Part shown: positions 39,629 through 47,792 of the stretch, one piece after another
How the letters are laid out: the number at the start of each line of letters is the position of its first letter
Position numbering within the stretch: position 1 is the stretch's first letter
DNA from: an uncultured eubacterium 1-6
Lineage (GTDB): Bacteria; Bacillota; Clostridia; Lachnospirales; Lachnospiraceae
Direction of reading: 5' to 3'
DNA: 48,248 nt
NCBI GenBank assembly: GCA_903789595.1
Contig: CAIFEZ010000014.1
Span: 49,056-97,303 of the forward strand
Program-made: the position numbers and the translations under genes
Notes under the pieces: generated by a model
Databases searched by the model: none
What the model saw: the letters and a program-made list of their open reading frames with translations, nothing else
What the model was told of the DNA's origin: nothing

Positions 39629-40147
39629 ATGAAACTACAGTGGAAGGGACGGCATCGTTCCCTGATTGAAAAAATGATCAGATATGGTAACGCGTATGCG
39701 TATACGTTCCGAAAGCAGAGAAGCTTCGGAACGGATACGATGTTTTCCGCGTCGCAGATTCAGACGCTGGAGTATATTCTTGAGGCGGAAGACGGCGACG
39801 AGAAGATGACCGAGATGGCCGAAAGGCTGGGCGTCAGCAAGGCAACATTTTCCAAGAATGTCAAAAGTCTGGTGGACAAGGGCCTTCTCGAGAAATTCCA
39901 CTGCGAGGGCAATCAGAAGAACATCTATGTAAAATCGACACAGAGAGGCCGGGAGGTTTATCAGGAATACACGAAGTTTATCTGTGAGAACCTCTTCGAC
40001 AAGATTCTGGATATGGCCGATCAGATGCCGCCGGAGTACCTGAAGCTCATGGAAGATATGCTGGAATACTTTGCGGAGCGGCTGGTATATTATCAGGACG
40101 ACCGGAACGACCAGCCCGAGGAGAAGGTTTACATCAAAATCGAATAG
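39629..40147 (+). CDS. MarR-family regulator
   Basis: 172 residues. The winged helix is DEKMTEMAERLGVSKATFSK, NVKSLVDKGLLEKFHCEGNQ, with wing residues KNIYVKSTQRG. The flanking helices form the dimer interface, and an acidic tail ends the protein. The ribosome site is weak (GGGAAAG, long spacing). It may regulate the upstream hydrolase, which lies 237 bp away on the same strand (inference). A clear intrinsic terminator follows. Confidence 0.85.
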   Translation: MKLQWKGRHRSLIEKMIRYGNAYAYTFRKQRSFGTDTMFSASQIQTLEYILEAEDGDEKMTEMAERLGVSKATFSKNVKSLVDKGLLEKFHCEGNQKNIYVKSTQRGREVYQEYTKFICENLFDKILDMADQMPPEYLKLMEDMLEYFAERLVYYQDDRNDQPEEKVYIKIE

Positions 40148-40160
40148 AGCTTTACTGAAG

Positions 40161-40206
40161 AAACAGGCAGAGACCGCGGATGATACCGCAGGTACTGCCT
40201 GTTTTT
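40161..40206 (+). terminator. intrinsic terminator of the second MarR gene
   Basis: AAACAGGCAG (40161-40170) pairs with CTGCCTGTTT (40195-40204), enclosing a smaller ACCGCGG..CCGCAGGT hairpin, and is followed by TTTTT. Confidence 0.88.
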
Positions 40207-40360
40207 CATCAACCATCCGGGCCACGCGGGAAAAGTTCTACGACAGCCAGACGCGGCGCACCTGTCAGCAACGTCATATGGACAGAATTTGAAATCTGCA
40301 AATATATGGTCGCATTCCCGATATTGACACTTGAGCGGGTTGTAAAAGCAGATATAATGC

Positions 40361-40639
40361 GAAATAGACAATGTCTATATATTTATAAATGCATGGAATG
40401 ACATTGTTCTTCAGCGGGAGAAAAATCTGAAATTCTGGGGCAGCCTCGAGGAGAGCGGCAATGCCCTGGACCGGCTTCGGGGAAAGCAGATGAAAGAGCT
40501 GACCGCAGAAGGAAAGTTAGAATTCGAAATTCCTGAGCTGACCCGGATGGTGCTGGAGGAAATCGTTATTGCGGATCCTCTGACATTTCATGTTAAGTTT
40601 CTGGATGGTGAGGTCAGAACAATCTGTCTGAATGTATAA
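40361..40639 (+). pseudogene. C-terminal stub of a serine recombinase
   Basis: An open stretch without start codon reads AWNDIVLQREKNLKFWGSLE, LRGKQMKELTAEGKLEFEI, PELTRMVLEEIVI and FHVKFLDGEVRTICLNV then TAA. This is the C-terminal helix-plus-strand region of large serine recombinases (AWN.i...R......W...l.s...l.R.R...l..lt ... fLDGt). The catalytic domain and Zn ribbon are absent. A TATAAT with TTGAGC 16 bp upstream (about 40329-40356) may be a relic promoter. Confidence 0.7.
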
Positions 40640-40656
40640 TGCAGCGGGAAAAAGCA

Positions 40657-40690
40657 GACCGGGGCAGGTGATAATATCTGCCCCGGTCTC
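40657..40690 (+). terminator. GC-rich hairpin
   Basis: GACCGGGGCAG (40657-40667) pairs perfectly with CTGCCCCGGTC (40678-40688), 10-nt loop. It lies between the recombinase stub and the convergent CAP/SLH gene. No long T tract. Confidence 0.7.
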
Positions 40691-40715
40691 ATCATGTTGT
40701 TCTGCAAATCCGACC

Positions 40716-40770
40716 TCATTCAGAACTCATTCAGAACTCATTCAGAACTCAGTCAGATCTCATTCAGCTC
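40716..40770. repeat. 11-bp post-stop tandem repeat after the CAP/SLH gene
   Basis: Five 11-bp units, TCATTCAGAAC x3, TCAGTCAGATC and TCATTCAGCTC, end 10 bp beyond the minus-strand stop at 40781. Read on the gene's strand every unit ends in TGA. Confidence 0.88.
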
Positions 40771-40780
40771 CGGACGCTTG

Positions 40781-42127
40781 TCAGATTCCTACATTATCGC
40801 TGTAGTTCTTCAGGAACACTGCCATCTGTCCCCGCTTGCAGGTAACGTTCGGGCTGAACTTGCCGTCTCCGGTTCCGCTCGTGATGTGATTATCCTTCGC
40901 CCAGGTAATTGCGCGTGCGTAGACACTGTCAGCGGAGACATCTGAGAAGCCGGATTCTGATGTTACCGCGGGTTTGCCAGCCAGGTTGTAGAGAAACTGT
41001 ACCATCTGAGCTCTGGTGCACGGGCCGTTCGGACTGAACCTTCCGTTGCCGGTGCCGGAGGTCACTCCATTTTCCGCAGCCCACGAAACGGCATTTGAGA
41101 AGTAGTCCGTTGCAGCGACGTCCTTGAAGGAAGCGGATGCCGAAACAGAAGGCTTGCCTTTCATATTATACAGAAACTGAACCATCTGACCGCGATAGCA
41201 GTCGCTGTCCGGGGAAAAAGCATTCTCTCCTGTGCCGTTTGTGATGCCCTTCGCGCGCGCCCAGTAAACGGCATTAAAATAATAACTGGTCAGGTCTGCC
41301 ACATCGCTGAACAGATTTCCGGTCAGATAATTCGCATAGTCAGAGATTCTGCGTCGATACTCTTCGGTGGTGTAGGCTTCTGACCCGCCGTCATAGTGGA
41401 ATGCCTGCCCCATCGTAACGCCGTAGGGGTTTGTGCCCAGATCGGTGATCGCGAAACCTGTCGTGGTATAGGACGGATCGATGATGTTCAGATAGTGGCC
41501 GGTTTGTTCCGGATCGGTAGTTCCGGAATCATACAGTGCTTTTTCCTTATCATACCATCCGCTGAACGGATCGGAATATCCCCAGGCAAGATTTTCTCCC
41601 ATGTAGAACTGTTTTGCGTGCGCGGTGTGGTCCTTTGACCAGTTGACATCCGCTTCCTCGCAGGCCATCAGATAGTCGGTCACCTTCAGGGCGGGAAGAC
41701 CGTGCTTTGCGCGGAGGCCGTTGCACTCATCGATGAAATGCAGACTATCCCCCATGTAGTTCATATCAGTAGCGTCATAATAGGCGCCCGGCGTGGTGGA
41801 TGATGCGTACTGGCTGTTATAGATGGCATTCAGGGCATCATAGGAATGATAATAGTCAAACAGCCCGACCGATCCCAGCAGGAATCTTGCGGACGCAAGT
41901 CTGGCCGGCTTTGCCTCTTCGGGAGTGCCTTTCGGATAGAGATCATCGGTGCTGAGCGCTGTCTCGGATATGCTGTCCGACTGGTCTGAGCTTCCGACAC
42001 CGACGATCGGGATATTTATTCCTGCGGACCCGGGCGCACTGCCGAGATCAAGATCTGCCGCCTGAACATTCACCGCGCTCATTGCGACTGTCATAGCCAG
42101 AACTGCAACAACCATTTTCCTTTTCAT
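40781..42127 (-). CDS. secreted CAP-domain protein with three S-layer homology domains
   Basis: 448 residues. A signal peptide MKRKMVVAVLAMTVAMSAVN ending at VQAAD leads to a spacer and then a CAP (SCP/YkwD-like) domain (about 90-270) with HFIDECNGLRAKHGLPALKV, HTAHAKQFYMGENLAWG and GHYLNIID. Three SLH domains fill the C-terminus, each ending FSPDSDCYRGQMVQFLYN or similar; they anchor the protein to cell-wall pyruvylated polymer. Start at 42127 follows GAGGGGG; an upstream in-frame ATG would put 37 residues before the signal peptide. CAP function in bacteria is unclear. SLH repeats are nearly collinear, suggesting duplication. Confidence 0.92.
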   Translation of the reverse strand: MKRKMVVAVLAMTVAMSAVNVQAADLDLGSAPGSAGINIPIVGVGSSDQSDSISETALSTDDLYPKGTPEEAKPARLASARFLLGSVGLFDYYHSYDALNAIYNSQYASSTTPGAYYDATDMNYMGDSLHFIDECNGLRAKHGLPALKVTDYLMACEEADVNWSKDHTAHAKQFYMGENLAWGYSDPFSGWYDKEKALYDSGTTDPEQTGHYLNIIDPSYTTTGFAITDLGTNPYGVTMGQAFHYDGGSEAYTTEEYRRRISDYANYLTGNLFSDVADLTSYYFNAVYWARAKGITNGTGENAFSPDSDCYRGQMVQFLYNMKGKPSVSASASFKDVAATDYFSNAVSWAAENGVTSGTGNGRFSPNGPCTRAQMVQFLYNLAGKPAVTSESGFSDVSADSVYARAITWAKDNHITSGTGDGKFSPNVTCKRGQMAVFLKNYSDNVGI

Positions 42128-42411
42128 AAAATCCCCCTCACTTTCCAAGTGCCTCAATACGCAGATGAGCCGTACCTTCCCGCTATGAAATCTATCAGCG
42201 CATGATTTTCCGAAGATCTCAGCATGCAGAGGAGTCATGTCTTTCCGACGTCAAAACAATTATCCAGCCATTCCGGACTGCCAGAAATCTCAGCACATCA
42301 TCGAACAAGGCTTCCGATGCATATTCACAAAATATATGACTACAAGAATTTTATCACAAAAAAAATGCTCTGGCACAGGATTCGCAGATTGTAATACAAA
42401 TATGCCAAAAA

Positions 42412-42467
42412 TGTAATATATGATGATGTCAGGAAAATGGAACATAAATTGTAATATATCATGATGT
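42412..42467. promoter_or_regulatory. paired 18-bp repeats in the CAP/SLH-oleate hydratase gap
   Basis: TGTAATATATGATGATGT (42412-42429) and TGTAATATATCATGATGT (42450-42467) lie 38 bp apart in the divergent 660-bp gap. A partial third copy (TTGTAATACAAATATG) is near 42389. They could be binding sites or overlapping promoters; ATATAT-like -10 elements occur on both strands. No gene is visible in the gap. Confidence 0.45.
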
Positions 42468-42702
42468 TATGATTGAAGGTCTCTGCGCGCCCCATATGCC
42501 GATCCATAACGGGCCGCAAGCATGACAATATGACAGGTACGTGTGTTCTGTCACAAAAAGTTCAGTGTATTTCAAGGCGTTTCATGTTATAATTTCCGGT
42601 AGCCGAAAAGTTTGGAATGCATGAGAGATAAGTGCGGAAAAAGGAAACACCGATCACGGAAGCAATTATCCAAATATAAAGAATATTAAATTTTTATCAA
42701 AT

Positions 42703-42771
42703 TGTCCGTCATTCTTGACGGACATTATTTTTTGTCGTATGCTAGGCCTATAAAAATGACTAATGGTCATT
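42703..42771 (+). promoter_or_regulatory. oleate hydratase promoter with two palindromic operators
   Basis: TTGACG (42715-42720), a 17-bp spacer and TATGCT (42738-42743) form the promoter. TGTCCGTCA (42703-42711) and TGACGGACA (42716-42724) make a perfect 9-bp palindrome covering the -35. AATGAC-TAATG-GTCATT (42755-42771) is a second palindrome downstream of the -10. This arrangement is typical of TetR/FadR-like repression (inference). Confidence 0.75.
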
Positions 42772-42790
42772 TGCGCAGGAGGTATATGCC

Positions 42791-44716
42791 ATGTATTACA
42801 GCAGTGGAAATTATGAAGCATTTGCAACACCTGAGAAACCGGAAGGAATTGAGAAGAAACATGCATATATTGTAGGAACCGGCCTGGGAGGGCTTTCGGC
42901 AGCGTGCTATCTGATTCGTGACGCGCAGATGCCGGGAGAGAATATTACCCTGTTCGAGTCGCTTCCGCTTGCGGGAGGTTCATGCGACGGCCTTCACGAT
43001 CCGCAGAAGGGCTACATCATGCGGGGCGGCCGTGAGATGGACAACCACTTTGAGTGTATGTGGGATCTGTTCCGTTCCATTCCGTCGATTGTCAATCCCG
43101 GAGAGACGATTTTTTCCGAGTACTACAAGCTGAACAAGGAGGATCCGAACTATTCCCTGTGCCGTGTGACGGAGAAGCAGGGGCAGGACGCGCATACAGA
43201 CAGAAAGTATGATCTGAACAAGAACGCGGAGAAACAGCTGATGAAGCTGATGTTCGCCAGCGACAAGGAGCTTGAGGACAAGACCATCGACGATATGTTC
43301 GACGAGGATTTCTACAAGACGAATTTCTGGATCTACTGGCAGACTATGTTCGCGTTCGAGAAGTGGCACAGTGCCCTCGAGATGAAGAAATATATGCAGC
43401 GCTATGTCCATCATATCGACGGACTGCCGGATCTGAGCGCGCTGCGCTTCACACGGTACAATCAGTATGAGTCGATGATTCTTCCGATGGTGAAGTACAT
43501 TCAGGACGCGGGAGCGGTGATCAAATACAATACGCAGGTGACGAATATTGTCTGCGACTGCAAGCCGTCGAGGAAGCAGGCCGTCAGACTGGAGTACACG
43601 CAGGACGGCGAGGAGAAGGCCATCGACCTGACTGAGGATGATCTGGTCTTTGTGACGAACGGTTCGCAGAGCGACGGTTCCGCGTACGGCGATCAGACGC
43701 ACGCGCCGGAGGTCCATATCGTGAACGGACAGGGCCCGTCGGTGGAGCTCTGGAAGAAGCTTGCCGCGCAGGATGAGGCCTTCGGACATCCGGACGTATT
43801 CTTCCGCGATATCAAGGAGACGAGCTGGGAGTCCTGGACGATCGACACCGCGAACAAGGAGATACTCGAAGCCATTGAGAAGATCTGCCACAGAGATCCG
43901 CTTTCCGGCAAGGTGGTAACCGGCGGAATCGTCACGGCGAAGGATTCCAGCTGGCTGATCAGCTGGACAATCAACCGGCAGGGACAGTTCCAGGATCAGC
44001 CGGATGATCACTGCCTGATCTGGGTTTACGGACTGAACTGCTGGGACGACTGCGGCGACTATATTCAGAAGCCGATGTTTATGTGCAGCGGCCGTGAGCT
44101 CTGCGCGGAGTGGCTGTACCATATCGGAATTCCGGTGGACCACATCGATGAGCTGGCGGACAAGGAGTGCAACACCACGCCGTGCATGATGCCTTACGTA
44201 ACGAGCTTCTTTGAGCCGAGAAAGTACGGTGACCGTCCGCTCGTGGTTCCGGAGGAATCTGTAAATCTGGCTTTCCTGGGACAGTATGCGGAGACCCCGC
44301 GTGATACGGTATTTACAACGGAGTACTCCATCCGGACCGGAATGGAAGCCGTATATACGCTCTGTAAGGTAGACCGGGGCGTTCCGGAGGTCTGGGGTTC
44401 GATCTATGATATCCGCGATCTGATCACGGCCGGCGTGAAGATGAACGACGGCAAGATGATTAAGGACTGGCCGATCGGAGCAGGAGAGAAGGCCGCGATC
44501 ATGGGCGCTCTGAAGCTTGCGCACAACACGGATCTGGAGACGCTTCTGATCCGGCTCGGAGCGGCGGAGGAGAAGGATTTTGAACCGGTGATCGACAAGA
44601 AAAAGGCTGCGGAGGCGATGGAAGACGCGAAGAACAGCGCGGTCACCAAGGCAGTCGGAGCGGCAGTCGCGGTTGCGGCGGGCGTGACGGCGCTGAAGCA
44701 TCTGAAGAAGAAATAA
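42791..44716 (+). CDS. ohyA: oleate hydratase (MCRA family)
   Basis: 641 residues. The FAD-binding Rossmann motif is HAYIVGTGLGGLSAACYLI, followed by FESLPLAGGSCDG and YIMRGGREMDNHFECMWDL, all diagnostic of oleate hydratases/MCRA. The enzyme adds water to the cis-9 double bond of unsaturated fatty acids such as oleate and linoleate, making 10-hydroxy acids; in gut bacteria this detoxifies dietary fatty acids. The C-terminus has an extra hydrophobic, basic tail (VGAAVAVAAGVTALKHLKKK) that probably associates with the membrane. AGGAGG lies upstream of the ATG at 42791. Expression is likely repressed through the two palindromes at the promoter. Confidence 0.95.
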   Translation: MYYSSGNYEAFATPEKPEGIEKKHAYIVGTGLGGLSAACYLIRDAQMPGENITLFESLPLAGGSCDGLHDPQKGYIMRGGREMDNHFECMWDLFRSIPSIVNPGETIFSEYYKLNKEDPNYSLCRVTEKQGQDAHTDRKYDLNKNAEKQLMKLMFASDKELEDKTIDDMFDEDFYKTNFWIYWQTMFAFEKWHSALEMKKYMQRYVHHIDGLPDLSALRFTRYNQYESMILPMVKYIQDAGAVIKYNTQVTNIVCDCKPSRKQAVRLEYTQDGEEKAIDLTEDDLVFVTNGSQSDGSAYGDQTHAPEVHIVNGQGPSVELWKKLAAQDEAFGHPDVFFRDIKETSWESWTIDTANKEILEAIEKICHRDPLSGKVVTGGIVTAKDSSWLISWTINRQGQFQDQPDDHCLIWVYGLNCWDDCGDYIQKPMFMCSGRELCAEWLYHIGIPVDHIDELADKECNTTPCMMPYVTSFFEPRKYGDRPLVVPEESVNLAFLGQYAETPRDTVFTTEYSIRTGMEAVYTLCKVDRGVPEVWGSIYDIRDLITAGVKMNDGKMIKDWPIGAGEKAAIMGALKLAHNTDLETLLIRLGAAEEKDFEPVIDKKKAAEAMEDAKNSAVTKAVGAAVAVAAGVTALKHLKKK

Positions 44717-44748
44717 ACTGCAATCCAATACAATACTGTATAAGCTAC

Positions 44749-44902
44749 GGATTGCTTCGTGCTTTGTACTCTCGCAATCCAACAGGTATGAGCACTTCCG
44801 TGCCGCTTACGCGTCCCTTCGTGCTCATACCTGTTGCCTTTGAAAGCGCAGCCAGTCTCTTACGCGCGCTTCGCGTGCGACGAGCATGTCTGCGTTTTCA
44901 AA
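44749..44902. repeat. cluster of three long inverted repeats
   Basis: GGATTGC (44749-44755) / GCAATCC (44774-44780); AACAGGTATGAGCAC (44781-44795) / GTGCTCATACCTGTT (44821-44835), a perfect 15-bp stem; TTTGAAAGCGCA (44839-44850) / TGCGTTTTCAAA (44891-44902). The loops share related sequence, CGCTTACGCGTCCCTTCGTG and CTCTTACGCGCGCTTCGCG. The three hairpins are nearly contiguous. Confidence 0.8.
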
Positions 44903-44921
44903 GAGCTTATACAACGTATGT

Positions 44922-47792
44922 TTATGAAGCAATGACGAAATTGGCAAGACTCAGCAGGTAAGATGTCATTTCGTCATTGCTTTTTTGTGCGAGAAGCGAA
45001 AGCCGTCCGTAATACTTCCGGCCGTTCAGCTCCACCGTGAAATCGCGGGTCGGCTTCTGCGCGTCAATCTTCTGTATGACTTCTCTGAGTCGGAGGGTCA
45101 GACTGAAATCCTCCCGGAGAGAGTACTGGTAGCGGTTGAAGGTGACGACAGAGTCCTTCACCAGCTCCTGCATATCCGTGTTGATCCGGAGAAGATTCAG
45201 GCTTTGATCCGGGTACTGAACGATCACAGCTCTGGCGAACCGGAGCTGCTCCTGATTATGCGGGCTCCGGCTGCGCGGCAGGAAATTGTTGGAGAGGCTG
45301 ACCTCCGCCGCGGTCTGATAGAAGCGGTCGGTCGCCTCGTCCGTCTTATTTTTGATGAAGGGACTGTTCAGCAGCTCTCCGAGGGGCAGCGGCTTACTGA
45401 AGAAGAAACCCTGTATAAAGTTCATGCCCCATTGCTGCGCGTACCAGAGCTGTTCCGCGGTTTCTACCCCTTCCGCAATCATCAGGCTTCCGGTTTCATG
45501 GCACAGTTCCACAATACTCCGGATGATGATTTTGGTTCTCTGGCTTGCGAGATCCGCAAAAAAGGACTGATCGATTTTGACTCCCTGAACCTCGTAATTA
45601 TTGAAGGCGGACAGAGAGGACTGTCCGATGCCGAAATCATCCATCCAGACGCGGTAGCCGCGTTTATTCAGCAATTTCACGGCATCGTGAATCAGTTTTT
45701 TTTCCGCAAAGGCAGATTCCGTGATCTCGAACTGAATCTGCTCCTTTGGAATCTGATATTTCGATACAATGCGTTCGATTTCATCGGGCATGTTCATGAT
45801 CTTGAAATCGGTCTGAGACAGATTGACGTTGACGAAGAGCCTGGACGGGAGCCGGTCTTTGTATTTGTGGATGTCTCGGCAGACATGCTCCAGAAGATAC
45901 AGGTCGAGTCGGTATGCCTCCGAGCTTTCCTCCAGATAGGGGACGTAGTCTCCGGGCGGTATAATTCCCCTGTCCGGGTCGATCCACCGGCTCAGCGCCT
46001 CAAAACCGTAGGTAGTACCGGAAAGAGAGCCGACGATCGGCTGATAGTAGGGGACAAAATTTCCGGCATCCAGGGCAGCCATGAAGTTACTGTGCACGAA
46101 GGCCTCTTTTGTGCGTTTCTGCTCCAGCTCCTCGTCGTAGACACGGAGGTAATTGTCGCCTGTGGAGACATCGTTTGCCTGGTTCGACGCATATCTTGCG
46201 TTATACATGCCAGTTAGAAAATCTGCAGGCGCATCGGATTCGTGATGGTGATAAATCCCGGCACGAAGGATGACCATGCGTCTGCTCTCCAGACCGGCGA
46301 CATCGGTCTGCACCCTGCGGACCTGCTGTGTAAATTCCGCATCCGGGAGCACCGCGTACAGCACAAAATGATCAAGCTCGCGGTTGACCAGGACGGAATC
46401 CGGAAAATGACGGAGAACTGTCCGGCGGATTTTCTCCAGAAGGATCTGGCTGTTGCGGAAGCCGAGTGCTTCATTGATTTCCGAATAGCGGTTGACGTTC
46501 AGGTAGGCAATCGACCATGCCTTATCCGACATGTTGTTCTGCGCGAAGAGCTTCGCCGCATCGTCCATGCTGATTATACGATTGCTGGAAGAGAGCTGTT
46601 CCGCTGCCAGCTTAAGGGAAGTGTCAGTCAGGGAAAGCCTGCCCTTCATGCCGTCCCTGCCTTCGTTCTTCGCCTTGTAGAGATAATCGTCCGCAATCTT
46701 GATCAGCGTCCTGAGCTCGGACTCCGAGTGCGGAATGCCGGTGCAGTAGCCGATGCTGCAGGAGATATGAGCGCTGCTTCCGTTATCCCCACTTTCTCTG
46801 TCGTCTTCACACAGATTCCGGAACTGCTTCAGTTTCTGGTAAAACAGCCGGGAACTGTCTCGGGTGATGACCAGGAATTCATCTCCGCCGTAGCGATAGC
46901 AGCGGTCCCCGTAATCGTGAAAAGCACTTTTCAGATTTTTTCCCGTCTGCTCCAGAATTCTGTCTCCATAGTCATGTCCGTAGGTGTCGTTGCTTTTTTT
47001 GAAGGAATCCAGGTCGATGAGGGCGACGCAGAGCTTCTGATTGACATATCCGGAAAAATCCTTTCGGAGCGCATAGCGGTTCAGAAGAGATGTGAGCGCG
47101 TCCGTCAGACTTCTGGTGTAGTACAGATCCTTTTTGTTCTCGACGGAGAACAGCACGGCCTCAGTCCGGAGAAAGGACAGCCACCGTATCCAGTTGACAA
47201 AGGCGCAGATGATGTGCAGTGCAACGATGTCAACCAGATCCTGCCATGCAAGTACGTGATGGGAGAAGATCAGAACAAACAGTATCGGCAGAATGTTGAA
47301 CACCGCGTTCTGCACGAAGGAGGGAATATCCGAGCAGGGGACCAGGTAGACGATGGCAGTGATCAGGATATATTCAAAGAAGAAGCTGCTGTTCTCCTGG
47401 GTGGTAAAAAAGGTCAGACTTGCCAGGACCATGTTCACATTCATAAAAAGGTGGCAGATCAGCCTGGCGTGACTGTGGTTCATCTCGGGAGCAGGCTTTC
47501 TCTGTTCATATAAGAGCAGCCTCAGAAAGACAAGATTGATCAGGAAAATCAGCAGATAGACGACGGTGGCGTTGATTACCGGCAGAATGTATCTGCCTCC
47601 GAAGGGCATGTTCGTGCCGATCACACCGATGAGGGCGATGATGCAGAGCAGTATTGAGGCGGCTATGCTGAAAATGATATTGTTTCTGAGAAAATCAGAC
47701 TTCAGGCGGGGGTCGCTTGCGGGAAGATCCAGGTCACCTCCGGTGACGATTCTTGACAGCCTGTGATAGATGTTGTTCTTGTGAACTTTCAT
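44922..47792 (-). CDS. membrane GGDEF-GGDEF-EAL protein (cyclic di-GMP turnover)
   Basis: 956 residues. Five or six hydrophobic helices in residues 35-215 form a membrane sensor. The first GGDEF domain is intact (RYGGDEFLV, about residue 302), but its I-site position reads DYGD, so product inhibition is not expected. A second, degenerate GGDEF domain has RELDHF. The EAL domain (about 590-840) has FEALSRW, VNVNLSQTD, FEITESAF, VKIDQSF and IAEGVETAEQ; its loop 6 reads MDDFGIGQSSL where DFG(T/A/S)G is usual, which may weaken catalysis. The C-terminal 100 residues are unassigned. GGAGA lies upstream of the ATG. The 3' end overlaps the ohyA terminator. Confidence 0.9.
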   Translation of the reverse strand: MKVHKNNIYHRLSRIVTGGDLDLPASDPRLKSDFLRNNIIFSIAASILLCIIALIGVIGTNMPFGGRYILPVINATVVYLLIFLINLVFLRLLLYEQRKPAPEMNHSHARLICHLFMNVNMVLASLTFFTTQENSSFFFEYILITAIVYLVPCSDIPSFVQNAVFNILPILFVLIFSHHVLAWQDLVDIVALHIICAFVNWIRWLSFLRTEAVLFSVENKKDLYYTRSLTDALTSLLNRYALRKDFSGYVNQKLCVALIDLDSFKKSNDTYGHDYGDRILEQTGKNLKSAFHDYGDRCYRYGGDEFLVITRDSSRLFYQKLKQFRNLCEDDRESGDNGSSAHISCSIGYCTGIPHSESELRTLIKIADDYLYKAKNEGRDGMKGRLSLTDTSLKLAAEQLSSSNRIISMDDAAKLFAQNNMSDKAWSIAYLNVNRYSEINEALGFRNSQILLEKIRRTVLRHFPDSVLVNRELDHFVLYAVLPDAEFTQQVRRVQTDVAGLESRRMVILRAGIYHHHESDAPADFLTGMYNARYASNQANDVSTGDNYLRVYDEELEQKRTKEAFVHSNFMAALDAGNFVPYYQPIVGSLSGTTYGFEALSRWIDPDRGIIPPGDYVPYLEESSEAYRLDLYLLEHVCRDIHKYKDRLPSRLFVNVNLSQTDFKIMNMPDEIERIVSKYQIPKEQIQFEITESAFAEKKLIHDAVKLLNKRGYRVWMDDFGIGQSSLSAFNNYEVQGVKIDQSFFADLASQRTKIIIRSIVELCHETGSLMIAEGVETAEQLWYAQQWGMNFIQGFFFSKPLPLGELLNSPFIKNKTDEATDRFYQTAAEVSLSNNFLPRSRSPHNQEQLRFARAVIVQYPDQSLNLLRINTDMQELVKDSVVTFNRYQYSLREDFSLTLRLREVIQKIDAQKPTRDFTVELNGRKYYGRLSLLAQKSNDEMTSYLLSLANFVIAS
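44927..44986 (+). terminator. terminator of ohyA overlapping the 3' end of the opposing gene
   Basis: AAGCAATGACGAAAT (44927-44941) pairs perfectly with ATTTCGTCATTGCTT (44968-44982), followed by TTTTTT on the plus strand. The whole hairpin lies inside the last codons of the minus-strand GGDEF/EAL gene (stop at 44922), so the sequence codes for protein on one strand and termination on the other. Confidence 0.85.

Noticed and set aside
42980-44782. 600-codon minus-strand frame opposite oleate hydratase
   Set aside because: It is antisense to a gene with clear family motifs and has no recognisable protein features.
44985-47513. Two plus-strand frames of over 400 codons opposite the GGDEF/EAL gene
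   Set aside because: They are antisense shadows; the minus-strand gene has intact domain motifs throughout.
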